Shown: piece by piece, positions 34,080 through 46,270 of the stretch | Layout: each line of letters starts with the position of its first letter | How positions within the stretch are numbered: position 1 is the first letter of the stretch | NCBI GenBank assembly: GCA_004154925.1 | Contig: QJNS01000062.1 | Span: 186,001-250,000, forward strand | Reading direction: 5' to 3' | Length of the DNA: 64,000 bases | Origin: Monosporascus cannonballus | Taxonomy: Eukaryota > Ascomycota > Sordariomycetes > Xylariales | Program-made: the position numbers and the translations under genes | Notes under the pieces: model-generated | What the model was told of the DNA's origin: nothing | The model's database searches: none | The model's input: only the letters and a program-made list of their open reading frames with translations

Positions 34080-37000
34080 TAGATATTGCAAGTACAGCAA
34101 AATGCCTTATAAAAATAATTACGAAATAATTAATGTTGGACAGAAACAATCTGCCACGGAACTCTTAATCGATATAGCAGAATATATGCTATATATTACC
34201 GGTAACGAAAATGCCTTAATTACGAAAAGTAAAAATAATATATTTACAGAAAGAATATTCGTATATATTATAAAGTATTTCATTTTTCAAATAAAACCGG
34301 AAAGAAAAAAATTAAATAATAATATTAATATTTTCAATTTATAACTGTAAAAATAATATAGATTAATTAATAAAAAAAACTAGCTTAAAGGAAAGTAATA
34401 CCCAAAAGAAAAGCTTTTTTAATATTATGATTAATATGATTAGCATGTTAAAAACTTAATTCAATATATACTAAAAACATACTGCCAAAAACTTATTATA
34501 ATTTTTTATTTTTAATTAGTATTTATTACAGATTTGAACAAAGAAATATTAAAGAAAATATATAAATTTACGAGAAAAGTTTAAAACTATAACTAATATA
34601 ACCCATAATAAGATGTAATCGCAAATATAAAATTATAATTTACTTAATAGAACAGGATTTATAACAAAATTGAAAATAATAAATATAATTTAGAGGAATA
34701 CTACCACGATAATAACGACAAATATACTAATTTAACGCGTTACATATAAAAATATAAACAAAGTTCGTTAAATTCAAAAACAATAAAAAAAGTTACTTAT
34801 AAAAAAGCTGTAGAATAACAAAACCCCAAAAAATTAAAAGAAATTCTTAAAAAAGGTTTTAAACGCGACGATAAAAGCCGTTAATAAGTTTATTACTTTG
34901 GATATACGAATCGAAACGTATTAGTATATTATAATAATAGATTACGAAATTTTAGGCGGATATTATATTATGTCGGATATGGTTAATAAGTTTAAAATGC
35001 CAAAAAATACAAATTAAAACCTTATATAGCGACGAATGCCAAAAGTTAGGAATTCGTATACGTTAACGAAAAAGTCTTATGTGAAATTAATTACTTCGAG
35101 ATTTTTATTTAAAGATAATATTAGATAGTTAATTTCGATATCGTTTTATTTAAAAATTACGATATAATCTTAGAATTGCCAAGGATACGTTAGTACGGAA
35201 TTCTTGATTGATAAACGGATTAGTTAGATAAAGTTCAGCTTACACCTTATTAATAGATAAAAAAAGAAAAATTAAGATCTTAATATTCGATACGAAATAG
35301 CAACGAATGCAGGCATAAGGAGACGACAAAAACCTTATTACTGAGAGGAACAAGATGTAAAAAAGAAAATAAACATATAAGAAAAATACGATATATCGTT
35401 ATTATTATTAAAGAGAAATTAAAGTAACTATATAACGATCTAAAATAATAACTTTAAAAATTAGAAAATTTAACTAATATGCTACTATAATACTATAGAT
35501 ACAAATAGCTTTTTAGAAAGGAACTTAAGACGAAATTACCAGACCATGGCGAATAAAATTATGAAATGATTTTTAAAAACGATTTTTAACGAAGTTTTAC
35601 TTTATTTATAATCTTAGCAGAGACAAATTACGCGTTTTCAAAGAATCCCAAGAAAATCGGTTACAAAAAGAATGAATTCGACCTTCGAAATTACTAATAG
35701 AATACCTAATATTTTGCGTATTCCCTAAAAAATAGAAAATTACGACTTATAGTTAATTACCGATAATTAAACGATAATACTGTTAAAGATTGAATACCGT
35801 TATTCTTAATTACGGAAATAAAAAACCGATGTTATAGAGTAGAATATTTATAATATTCGATTTTCAAAATGAATATAACCGTGTCAAAATTAAGAAAGAA
35901 TACAAATAAAAAATAACCTTAAAAACAAAATACGGACTGCTTAAGTATTTGGTTATATTAATGGGACTTACGAACGCACTAGTAACCTTTTAACCGATGG
36001 TTAATTACGTATTACGAGAATATTTTGATATTTTCGTCATTTGATATTTTTTGACGATATCTTTATTTTCTTAGAAACGGAAAAAGTACATGTAGGATAC
36101 GTTCACAAAGTTTTTCAAACTTTATAAGAAGTAAGGCTGCTTGTTAACGCAAAAAGAATTGGTTCCATAAATAGAAAATAAAATATCTGGGATATATTAT
36201 CACTTTAGGGTATATCAGAAATAACTTTAAGAAAATCGCTATAGTTATTAAATAGCAAACGCTAACTACGGTTTAAAATGTATAGATATTTCTTGGATTT
36301 GCTAATTATTACAAGAAGTGTATTCGAAACTTTAGTAAAATAATTATGCTCTTAACGAACCTTACGAAAAAATAAAAGAAATTAAATAGACGTCTAAGAT
36401 AAAAAGGTATTTTAAGATATTAAGGATGCGTTTATTAGCGAGCCAGTATTAATTATATACGATGCAAACCGTTTCCTTAAGCTAGAAACCTATATTTCGG
36501 ATTACGCGTTAAACGTAATAATCGGATAACGAAATAAATAAAGTAAATTGCATTTTATTATATTTTTTATATAAGTTAAAAGCAGCCGAATTTAATTACG
36601 ATATTATAAATAAAAGGTTAATGGCTATTATTACGGTATTTCGTAAATTTAAATTTTTTTTAAAGGAAAATTTATAACAAGTTAAGGTTTATACAGATTA
36701 TTAAAATCTTACCCGTTTTATTATAATTAGGTGATTTACAAAACAATAATTACAATATGCCGAAGAATTGGCAAATTTTAATTTTATAATTACTTATATA
36801 AAAGTTTAGAAAATAATAAAGTTAATACTTTATGTAAGGGATTAAATTTCGAAAAGAAATTGGTCAAAATTAGTTATATAATTTTTGATATTATTATAAA
36901 AAGATATTTACGCCCGCAATAAATTGCGAGAATTCGAGCAATACCTTTCGATATATGTTAGAAAATCCAGCAGCATAATAACGATTTCCCAAAGATCATA

Positions 37001-38170
37001 AAACGAACAAAATACAAGTTCCAGCAGAATATCACAAGGATTTGGTACGAGAAATACATGAACACCAGCTATATGGATATCTAGGGATCTACAAAACCCT
37101 AAAACGGCTTTAAGGTACATATTTCTTTCTTAGAATAAAAATAATGGTTTAAAAGATATAACGACGGTACAATATTTATAACAAAGCTAAAATACGATAG
37201 GATAAACCATACGAAAAATTACAACTATTATCAGTCGCAAAGAGATCATAATATTTGGTAATAGGAATATATTACGATAACATTTTCGTTATCATCGATC
37301 GATTCGTAAAACTTTCGTATTTCCTATTATATTGTAAAGATATAAACGCTACACAAATAACAGATATTTTTAAACATATTTTCAACATATATAAGTTATG
37401 AAAAAAATTATTTTAAATAAACAATGGATGTTTTTATTTAAGTTCTAATTAGGCTTTATAATATAAATTAGCCTATATTACAAGTCATTTAATACGTCTA
37501 AATTAGAGATAAATAGATAAATAAAACGAAGAAATTAAACATTTGAAATTTACTTCCGATATTATACTAATTACAAATAAATTAACTAGCTTAAAAAATT
37601 ACTTATTACCTATTTAATTTATATAATAATTATTACGAAAATATTAACATAATATTTACAAACGTAAGTTCTGATTGCATTTTACAAATTTACAAAAAAA
37701 TACGCGATAACGGTTTAAGTAATATTAAAATAATACTTCCATTAAAATATTTTAAAAAGCTATACCAAATAAATAAATATTATAATTAAAAAAGGTTAAA
37801 GGGATTAATTTTCGAAAATGGAGAAATAATTTTTCTTATTATCAAAAATATTTAAACAAAACTATTTAACAAAAAACTCGATTTCAAATATATCGGTCCC
37901 TGTAAAATCGCCAAGAAAATCTCAGAAAATAATTATTCATCAGAATTTCCACCAAAAATTAAATTTTATTTAATCTTTTACGTTTTTTTAATTTTAATTA
38001 ATAGCGAATATAATTAAAGTACATATAGTACGAAACGATATAGAAATAAAAAACGAATAGGTATATAAAGTGGAGAAAATTTTCGATATATGGAAATAAA
38101 ACGGACTAAATATCTAATTAAACAAAAATAAATGCCCGGATTTCGAAAATACCTAAAAACGCGCCAAAAA
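34080..38170 (+). pseudogene. pol of element B: protease, RT, RNase H, integrase, chromodomain
   Basis: The open frame 34102-34344 is the true frame of the pre-protease block (AEYMLYITGNENALITKSK, also in A, A2 and I). The RT box at 36047-36058 reads F-F-D-D, so both catalytic Asp remain. The RNase H start (ETYISDYALNVII) is near 36485-36530. Integrase is about 36900-37740; the core start YYDNIFVIIDRFVKLSYFL near 37270-37325 follows an apparent small deletion. The chromodomain is about 38060-38165. The 36908-37120 minus-strand frame is a shadow. Confidence 0.83.
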
Positions 38171-38179
38171 TCTTGTTGG

Positions 38180-38677
38180 CGCCCAGCGCCTATTAAAGAA
38201 CTTTCACTAGCAACGCCAAAGTCAGCGGAATTAAAAATTCCCTAATTAATAAACGACCAATTAGTGGACTTAAGGTTTGACCAGTTGAAAGAAAACGCGA
38301 TTTTTGCCGATATGGCCTTAGTGGTCTCCAGTTCGGCCTGCTTTTTTTAACGCTTTAATTTTTCCAGTTCCTTTAAATTATCGATATTACGGGATACAGC
38401 TTTTATCATTTTATCATACCATATCTTTTTTTTGTTTACGTAAACCACGTAAATAGACGTTGATATCCGAAATAACCCGATTTGCTTCCTTTTCGGCAAC
38501 CTCTAGTTCTAACTTAAGTTTTCGATATTAAGTAACGACGCGTTATAGTTGCTCTGGGATCAAGTCCCGTACGTCGTAATTGGACTGGCTATTTTTAATA
38601 TAGGACGAACAATAAGAAAAGTCGTCTTCTAATAGTTTATATTTTAATTTCCTTTGTTCGCAATAGGAATTAGGCAT
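38180..38677 (-). pseudogene. Antisense third ORF of element B
   Basis: From ATG at 38675-38677 leftward. Zn(II)2Cys6-like pattern with spacing x2, x6, x9, x2, x7: position 1 is Asn, 2 is C6, 3 is Y13, 4 is C23, 5 is Y26, 6 is Y34, in SYCEQRKLKYKLLEDDFSYC. VRDLIPEQL and a long charged helix follow (YRKLKLELEVAEKEANRVIS, LRGLRKQKKDMV). A frame shift then leads to NLKELEKLKR and FSFNWSNLKSTN, the C-terminal F/W motif. The overlapping plus-strand frame 38654-39046 runs into LTR repeats and is not a gene. Confidence 0.7.
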
Positions 38678-38845
38678 TATATCGACAGGATTTGCAAAAA
38701 ATATCGCGTCTATAAAAAGGTTATGCTAAACGGTTTTCACCTTAGAAAAAGGTTTATTATATTTCCTAATACGACCCGTTATAATGGATTCAAGTACATG
38801 TGGAATAAGATCTTCGAGACGAAAATCTTGAAAAAAAGAAGATCG

Positions 38846-39263
38846 TATTATGACCCAATATCTTTGAGGTATCCAGAAATAATTAAAACAAATGGAACAG
38901 CAGCAAGAAAAGGGTTACGTAATAGGATTATTAGGATCTTTACGAGATTTACGAAAAACAAAATCATTAGAATTATTGCAAGATCTATAAAAAACAAAAT
39001 TATTCGGATTATTACAAAAATACGACAATCTAGACAAAACAAATAACGATAAATAAATATAAGACGATCGTTTATTCCATAGTTTAAATAGCTTTAGCTT
39101 GTAATACCTATTAATACCAATTACTTGTAATACGACTTTTGTATCGTTAATATTAAGAAACGTAATTAAGTTACTTTACTGCTACAGAGTCCTACGATAC
39201 TCCTGCTAACATAAACCCGTACGACTAAGGTTTAATAGTTGGTTAAACCGCCTAGCCGTAACA
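38846..39263 (+). repeat. 3' LTR of element B
   Basis: 418 bp, TATTATGACCCAATATCT to CTAGCCGTAACA, preceded by AAAAAAAGAAGATCG. It contains three 36-bp tandem units at about 38926-39033 (first unit AATAGGATTATTAGGATC...). Open frames on both strands here (38848-39042) are repeat artefacts. Confidence 0.92.
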
Positions 39264-40823
39264 TTTACTAAGAATTCTATAAAAACAGTTCTATTAATAT
39301 TAAAGCAATTCTTATATTAAAATAGCGTAAATAATTGAAACAAAAAATAAAAACGGAATTAGAATTCGTACGTAACCAAATAAGCAAATATTATAATTAA
39401 AAACGATTAAAAGAACTAATTTTCGAAAAAGAGAAAATAATTCTTTTTGTTACCAAAAATGTTCAGACAAAAGACCAAGTAAAAGGTTGGATTTCAAATA
39501 TATCGGTCCATATAAAATCTCTAAGAAATTTCAAAAACAATTACCAATGAATACGTTTACTAAATATCACACTTTATCTAATTATTCATATTTTCTTATT
39601 CGAAGCAGCAGCAAATATAATAAAAGTATATATAATCTAAAATAAGAAAGAAGTAAAAACCGATACAATATATAAAATAAAAAAAATACTTAATATAAGA
39701 AAAACAAATCGCTTTATTTAGTACCTAATTAAGTAAAAAAAGCACCCAAATTCGGAAAATATCTAGAAACTCGCCAAAGATCTTATTAATGCCTAACGTC
39801 TATTAAAGGTTTTTACCGGCAACGACGGAGTTACTAAAAAAAGACTTTTAATCGAAATCCTCCAGAACATACCAATTAAAGAAGTTGATAGATAATACAA
39901 ATAAAAAAAACCTTCGCTTTTACGCGCCTTTATTTGTTCAGTTTATCCATTAATTGAAATCCGTAATTAAGAATCTTAATTCTTATAATATAAAGGAATT
40001 TCTTTTAATTCCGGAATCGAAAAAGACAATTAATAATTCTATTAATATCGCGATATTTATGTACTAGGTTTTCCTTTATTTCTTATTAAAAGCGCAAAAA
40101 AAAGATGTTTAATTACAACTTCTTTAGGATTTAAACGATATTTTTTTCTTCTTAATATAACGCAAAGACTTATTTAGAACGTTAAAAATATTATAACGTT
40201 AACGGTTTTTAATATATTCGTCATAAAGACGAATTTCTCCTATTATTTAATATTTGGTATAATTTTCGAAATAAAGTATAAGCCGCATCATTTCAAAACA
40301 AAATTTAATAACATAACTAGCTAGAAAATCTAGGTTTCTTTTAATTAAGACGATTACAAGACTTACGATTCACAATATAACTTACTATAATAAAGGTTAA
40401 TAACTTACTAGAAAAAAATCTTTAAAGATAAAGGGTTTAAAAAAAAGAATTATATTACAACTCAATCTAAAATCGGTTGCAAAAAACGATCGAACCTACG
40501 TAAAAAAGTTACGTAATTTGGATCTTTTTTAGTATTAAGATCTAAGTAAATTCATACAAAAGCGATCGAATCTAATAGCATTAGATTTATAACGGCATTA
40601 AGATTTAATTAAAATGTAATTAATTTATAAAGAATATATATGTTCTTTATTTTATAATGTAGATAATATTATTTTTTAATAAAATACCGTTACCCAAAAC
40701 ACCCTTGGTATTACAAAACGTAATACGTTACTATATTTATTACTTAGACTTTTACAATACTTTTGCTAACATAAACTCGTACGACTTAGGTTTAATAATT
40801 AGTTAAACCACCTAGTCGTCACA
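39264..40823 (+). mobile_element. Element N, 3' end after B (integrase tail to 3' LTR)
   Basis: Starts with the right TTTAC (39264-39268). It continues the integrase C-terminus (ILILK, then ELEFVRNQISKYYN-like, 39290-39410), the chromodomain (about 39660-39790), a decayed antisense ORF on the minus strand (about 39850-40310, with FFNWYVLEDFD near 39880) and the 3' LTR 40453-40823. Completes the N pieces at 31765-31904 and 32226-32381. Confidence 0.8.
40453..40823 (+). repeat. 3' LTR of element N
   Basis: 371 bp, TATTACAACTCAATCTAA to CTAGTCGTCACA; similar length and U5 to the G LTR, strongly mutated U3. The bases after it (ACTCG) would be the target duplication if N inserted into the neighbouring host sequence. 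Confidence 0.87.
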
Positions 40824-41026
40824 ACTCGAAAATGCTGTTTGACAAGGTCGATCGATTCTGGATCCTTTTTGGTTTTGCAGTGGGTTACCACCTAAACGGC
40901 GAGGTGGATGCCGCTTTAAACGTATGAAATAAAGCTCTTAGCATATCGAAGTCTTTTCTTACAACTGGTTACACGAACCTGATCATCTTCAAAGGCAACC
41001 CCCTCATCAACGCCTCATCCCCTCAA
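40824..41026 (+). pseudogene. Trapped host gene fragment (possible TPR / NatA auxiliary subunit-like)
   Basis: 203 bp lying exactly between the right ends of two LTRs (N, plus; I, minus). Base composition and codons look like normal host DNA, without RIP. A frame from 40824 through ATG 40832-40834 runs to TGA at 40925-40927. It reads MLFDKVDRFWILF then GFAVGYHLNGEVDAALNV. The last segment resembles the TPR of N-terminal acetyltransferase A auxiliary subunits (A-x-x-Y-H-L-x-x-x-x-x-A-A), but the match is short and from memory. The rest (to CCCTCATCAACGCCTCATCC) may be intron or a second exon. Truncated at both ends, so non-functional. Confidence 0.45.
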
Positions 41027-41358
41027 TGTGACGGCTAGGGAGTTTAACCAACTATTAAACCTTAGTCGTACGGGTTTATGTTGGCAGGAGTATCGTGGGA
41101 CTCTGGAGCAATGAAGTAATTTAGTTACGTCTCTTAATACCAAGGGCGCAGAAGTATATTGCAAATGATTGGTATTGATAAATGTTGCAAGATAAAGTTA
41201 TCTAAAACTATAAAAACGAACGTATTTATATATTTTCTGTTGATTTTCATTATTTTACGATTCGTTGGATTCGCCAGCGATCCTTGCGATTATGTAACCC
41301 TGGAGTATCTCCATTTTCTAATTGTTTTTAGTCGTGCCAAACGTGTTGGGTTATGATA
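41027..41358 (-). repeat. 3' LTR of element I
   Basis: 332 bp. Left end TGTGACGGCTAGGGAG (the intact U5 end in reverse), right end GGGTTATGATA, followed by CGATTTCCCTTTTCCTAGG, the polypurine tract in reverse. Relatively unmutated (CAGCGATCCTTGCGA). The open frame 41159-41356 is not a gene. Confidence 0.88.
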
Positions 41359-41484
41359 CGATTTCCCTTTTCCTAGGAATTTTGTCCCGAAAATTAATTC
41401 GTAAGTATTTATCTGAAAATAATTTCCCGCGTTAAAAAATATGTTAAACCTTTTTCCAAGATAAAAACTGCGTAATGCAATTCG

Positions 41485-42030
41485 TTATTAACCGTTATTT
41501 TGTCGGTTAATCCTCGTTAAATAACGCCTTGTTCTTATTGCGAACGACGGAAACTTAAGTGTAAACTGTCCGAAAGGGATTCCTTTCGCTATTTTTTATA
41601 TATTCGTTATTAGCAAACTAATTATAACGTTCGTAATCTTAATCCGGAACAGTTACAAAAAATTACCACTTAATACCGCAAGTTGGAAAAAAAACTAAAG
41701 GCCGCCATAAAAGCCGAAAAATTTGCTAAGACTTATACCCGTTATATTTGGAAATAAAGAAATGTGGTATAAAAATAATAAAAGTTATATCTCGTGGCAT
41801 AAATAACCTGAAAAAACTGGAAAAATTGGAATATCAAGAAAAACGGGCCGAATTAAAGGCCGCCTAGGCCATATCGGCAAAGGCTGTAACTTCTTTCGAC
41901 TAGTCCAACCTTAATTCCCTCGATTGGTCGTCTACCAATTGAAGAACTTTTAACCCTGCTAACCTCGGCGTTACTGGTAAAAGTTTTTCAATAGACGTTA
42001 AGCGCTAATAAGATTCTTAGCGGGTTCCTA
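41485..42030 (+). pseudogene. Antisense third ORF of element I (clearest Zn(II)2Cys6-like cluster)
   Basis: Cluster codons: TGT 41530, TGC 41539, TGT 41560, then TAT 41590, TAT 41599 and TAT 41623. The pattern is C-x2-C-x6-C-x9-[C]-x2-[C]-x7-[C], with three true Cys (CSYCERRKLKC) and three Tyr each one G-to-A from Cys. This matches the fungal binuclear zinc cluster consensus C-x2-C-x6-C-x5-12-C-x2-C-x6-8-C. NVRNLNPEQLQKITT and YRKLEKKLKAAIKAEKFAK follow, a basic helical region. After frame changes come KKLEKLEYQEKRAELKAA and the C-terminal SNLNSLDWSSTN. The start codon is not identifiable. Confidence 0.72.
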
Positions 42031-45000
42031 GATATTTTCGAAATCCGGGTGCTTTTTCCATTTAATTAGGTATTGGGTAAATCTGTTTTATTTTTTCATA
42101 TGGAAAACTTTTTTCATTTCGTATATTTATTCGTCCTTTATTTTTATATCGTTTTATACAGTATGTATTTTAATTATATTTATCATGAACTCGAATAAAA
42201 AAACGTAAAAAATTGGATAAAATTTAACTTTTAATAAAAATTCCAATTAATCATTGTTTTGTGAAGTTTTCTTGCCAATTTTATATAAACTAATATATTT
42301 GAAAACGAAATTTCTACTGGTTATTTTATTTAAATATTTTTGGTAACAAAAAAAACCATTTCCCTTTTTTCGAAGGTTAATTTTTTTAACTTTTTCTAAT
42401 TATAATACTTGCTTATTTGGTTACGTACGAAATTTAATTTCGTTTTTATTTTTTAATATAACTATTGTAATTATTCGGACACAAGGATTATTTTGACATT
42501 AATTAAATCGTTGTCGCGTATTTTTTTATAAACTTTTAAAATAAAATCGAAATTTTCATTTGCTAGTATTATTTTGATATTTTCGTAATAACTGGTATTA
42601 TAAGCTAATTATACGATTAGTAATTTTTTAACTTAATTATTTTATTCATAATTAATATAGCGTCGTACGTAAATTTTTAAAATTTGATTTATTCTTTTTA
42701 TCTATTTATTTATCTAAGGTTTAAATGCGCTAGATAACTTATGATTTAGGCCGATTTATACTATAAGGCTTTGCTAAAATTAAGACATAAATATCGATCC
42801 GTTATTTAAATTAATTTCCATTAATAATCCGTATATGCTAAAGATTAATTTTAAAAGAATATATGCTATTTGTTCGGCATTTAAGTTCTCGTAATATAGT
42901 AAGAAATAAGAAAATTTCGTAAATCGATCGATGATTCCGAAAATACTGTCGTAATATATTTCAATAACTGGATTCTTTGATATAAAAAGCTTGGTAATAA
43001 AGTCGAATATAATTAAATATTATAATCGTTTTACGACTGATAATAGTTATAATTCTCCGTATAGTTTATGTCGTCGAGCCTTTACTTTGGCGTAAATATC
43101 GTATTACCGTATAACTTTTTATATCGTTAATTTCATTTTAGGAAAGAAATATATGCATTAAAATCGTTTTAAGGTTTTATAAATCCCTAGATATCCATAT
43201 AACTGATATTTATGTATTTTTCGTACTAAAATCTTCTGGTATTCTTTTAGAACTTATATTTTATCCGTTTTTTGGTTTTTTGAGAAACCGTCGTTATATT
43301 ATCGGATTTTCCGATATATATCGAAAAATATTGCCCAAATTATTAAAATCTGTCGTAAGCATAAATATCCTTTTATAATAATATCGAAAATTATATAACT
43401 AACTTTAACCAATTTCTTTTTATGATTTGGTCGTTTATTCAAAGTATTTGTTCTATTATTTTTAAGCCCTTTTTATAAATAATAATAAAGTCGAAGTTCG
43501 CCAATTCCGTTACGTATCGAAATTATCGTTCTATAAGTTTCTTAATTATAATAAAAAGGGTAAAATTCTGATAATCCGTATAAACCTTAATCCGGTACAA
43601 ATTTTCCTTTAACAAGTATCTAAATTTTCGAATTAGTATAATAATAGCTATAAATTGTTTGTCTGAAATACCGTATTTAAATTTGGCTTTTTTTAATTCA
43701 TATCAAAAAAATGTAATAAGGTATAATTTGCCTTAATTATGTCGTTATCCGATGATTTCGTTTAACTCGTAATCGGAAATATCGGTTTTTAATTTAACGA
43801 AACGATTTAAATCGTACATAATTAATATTAGTTTACTGGTAATCGCATTTTTAATGTTTTAAAACGCTTTTTTTGTCTTAAGCGTCCATTTAAATTTCTT
43901 TGCTTTTTTCGCAAGGTTTGTTAAAGATATAATTATTTTGCTAAAGTTTTGAAAAGAATTTTATAATAATTAGCAAAGTCGAAAAACTTTTATATTTTCT
44001 TAATTATTATTAATGTTTATTATTTTATAATTACAGTGATTTTCTTGACGTTTATTCTAATATATCCTGGGGTAATAATGTATTCCAGATATTTTATTTT
44101 TTATTTATAAAACTGTTTTTTTACGTTAATAAGTAACCTTACGTCCTATAAAGTTTAAAGAACTTTATAAACGTATTTTACGTATATTTTTTCCGTTTTC
44201 GAAAAGATAAAAATGTCGTTAAAGAAATAAACGACGAAAATATCGAGGTATTTTCGTAATACGTAATTAATTATTCGCTGGAAAATTATTAATACGTTTA
44301 TAAATCCTACAGTTGTAACCAAATATTTAAATAATCCGTATTTCGTCCTAAAGGCTATTTTTTATTCGTATTCTTTTTTAATTTTAATATGGTTATATCC
44401 ATTTTTAAAATCGAATATTATGAATCATTTAGCTTTATATAGTTAATTTTTTATTTTTATAATTAAAGGTAATAATATTCGATCTTTAATAGTAATATCG
44501 TTTAATTGTCGATAATTATTTATAAATCGTAACTTTCCGTTCTTTTTTAATAAGAAAAATATCGGGCAATCTATTAGTAATTTCAAAGATTAAATCTATT
44601 CTTTTTATAACTAATTTTCTAGATATTTTCTGAAAATGCGTAACTTATTTCCGCTAACATTATAAATAGGGTAAACCTTCGTCGAAAATCCCTCCTTAAA
44701 AATTATTTTATAATCCTATTTGCTATATTTTGATAATTTCGTGTTAAGCTCCTTTTTGAAAAGCTATTCGTATTTGTAGTATTATAATAATATATTAATC
44801 AAAACGTTTAATTCCTTGGGCTGCTATTATTATTTTAAATCGTAATTTAATTATTTTAATTTCGTTTTAATAATAATAACAGCACGTCGTATTTTTCTTT
44901 AGTACCCGTTTTCTTTTTATATTTTGTCCTTTTAGATAATAAGGTTTTTGTCGTATCCTTATACCTGCATTCGTCGCCATCCTTAATCAAACGTTAAAAT

Positions 45001-46175
45001 CTTATTTTTTTTTATTTATTGACGAAAAGTAAAACGAATTTCACCTAGCCAGTTTTTCCGTTAATCAAAATTTTATATTGGCGTATCCATAGTAATCCTA
45101 AAATCATATCGTAATTCCTAAATAAATCGATATCGAAATTAATTATTTAATATCATCCTTAAATAAAAATCCCGAAGTAATTAATTTCGCGTATAGTTTT
45201 CCCGTTATCGTAAGCAAATTCTTAACCTTTGGCATCTATTGTTATATATAGTCCTATTTTATATCTTTATAATAATTTAAATTTATTAATTATATTCAGT
45301 ATAATATAATTTCCGCTTAAAATCCCGTAATCCATTATTACGATATATTAATAGGTTTTAAGTCGTATTTCTAAAATAATAACGTTATTACCGGTTTTAT
45401 CGTAGCGTTTAAAGCTTTTTTAAAAATTCTCTTTTATTTTTCTATATTTCGTCATTCTGCGACCTTTTTATAAGTAACCTTTTTCTTTTAATTCCTTTTC
45501 GAATTTATCGAATTTTATCTGTATTTTTACATTTAATGCGTTAAATTGTTGTATTTATCGTTATTACCTACATGTTATTCCTTTAAACTATATGAATTAT
45601 TATCGATTTTGCTATAGCTTTTTTCTTATTAAATAAATTATTTTTTATAGTTTCGACCGCATCCCATTTTGCGTTATATTAATTATCGTTCCAAAATTTG
45701 CCTATAAACTAATATATCTTTTCCTTAATAATTTTCCTTTTATAAAGATTTATAATAGCTTTTTAGCAGTATTTATTTACTGTATGTTAAATTATTTCTT
45801 TTGTTTAACAATTATATTAGTCGTAATAATAAACAGGATTTTCTTACGGGCATTACTTTTTTTCGAGCTAGCTGTTTACTTTTGCAAATTGGCGAATATT
45901 ATTTTCTGGGGTTATGGATCGAAAATATCGATAATTTTATTTATCGTTTTTGTTATTTTCGGTTTAGTTCGAAAAATCGAATTTTTTATAATATATATGG
46001 GTAATTTCTCCGTAAATACGTTATTTTTATTTTTCGTAATCGCGATAGTTTCGTTGTCGGCAATATATAACATATATTTTGTCGTATCGGTCAAAAGTTC
46101 CGGGGCAGATTTTTTCTATTTAATCCTGATGCTTTCGTAACCATTCTTATAATGCTTCCTGCTGTATTCTTGCCT
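42030..46175 (-). pseudogene. pol of element I: chromodomain to pre-protease block
   Basis: Read right to left. The open frame 46094-45912 is the true pre-protease frame (YMLYIADNETIAITKNKNN, LPIYIIKNSIFRTKPK). Protease is about 45450-45000. RT is about 44900-44000, with the catalytic region F-F-N-D near 44213-44224 (first Asp lost). RNase H is about 43850-43450, integrase about 43400-42450, chromodomain about 42130-42015. Plus-strand frames 45784-46140 and 45801-46004 are shadows. Confidence 0.8.
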
Positions 46176-46270
46176 TATCGTGATCAGGACCCCATTTTGG
46201 AAGTTGTGGCTGCGCCTGCGGCGCAGCTGTCGTAGCCACAGCTATAGCTTTTGATCAAGAAATATCTGTT
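46176..46270. other. GC-rich hairpin segment at the Gypsy/AT-block junction
   Basis: Non-RIPed ~90-bp island. GCTGCGCC at 46209-46216 pairs with GGCGCAGC at 46220-46227 across a 3-base loop. Just outside, TGTGGCT (46205-46211) is complementary to AGCCACA (46234-46240), an alternative larger hairpin. The segment is bracketed by TGATCA at 46181 and 46252. It marks the breakpoint of element I. It could be the end of another transposon (for example a hairpin-ended Helitron) or a host remnant; neither is established. Confidence 0.5.

Larger units (their letters stand above)
32382..39263 (+). mobile_element. Element B: full-length family I chromovirus nested in N
   Basis: 6882 bp with LTRs of 419 and 418 bp and perfect TTTAC duplications. 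Gag, pol, chromodomain and antisense ORF are all recognisable. Its U3 differs from that of A/A2 while U5 is shared. Same orientation as its host N. Confidence 0.93.
41027..46175 (-). mobile_element. Element I: family I chromovirus, 5' truncated
   Basis: Minus-strand element. The 3' LTR is at 41027-41358. The antisense third ORF lies on the plus strand, then reading leftward from the truncated end come the pre-protease block, protease, RT, RNase H, integrase and chromodomain. Gag and the 5' LTR are gone: sequence identity stops near 46175, where a GC-rich segment begins. Confidence 0.85.

Noticed and set aside
38654..39046. 130-codon plus-strand frame with Ile/Arg/Lys repeats
   Set aside because: Crosses the polypurine tract and LTR boundary of B and its repeats are the 36-bp U3 units; no coding conservation with the 5' LTR.
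45784..46140. 118-codon Ile/Phe-rich open frame on the plus strand that looks like a membrane protein
   Set aside because: Antisense to the same conserved pre-protease block of element I; hydrophobicity is a by-product of AT-rich codons.
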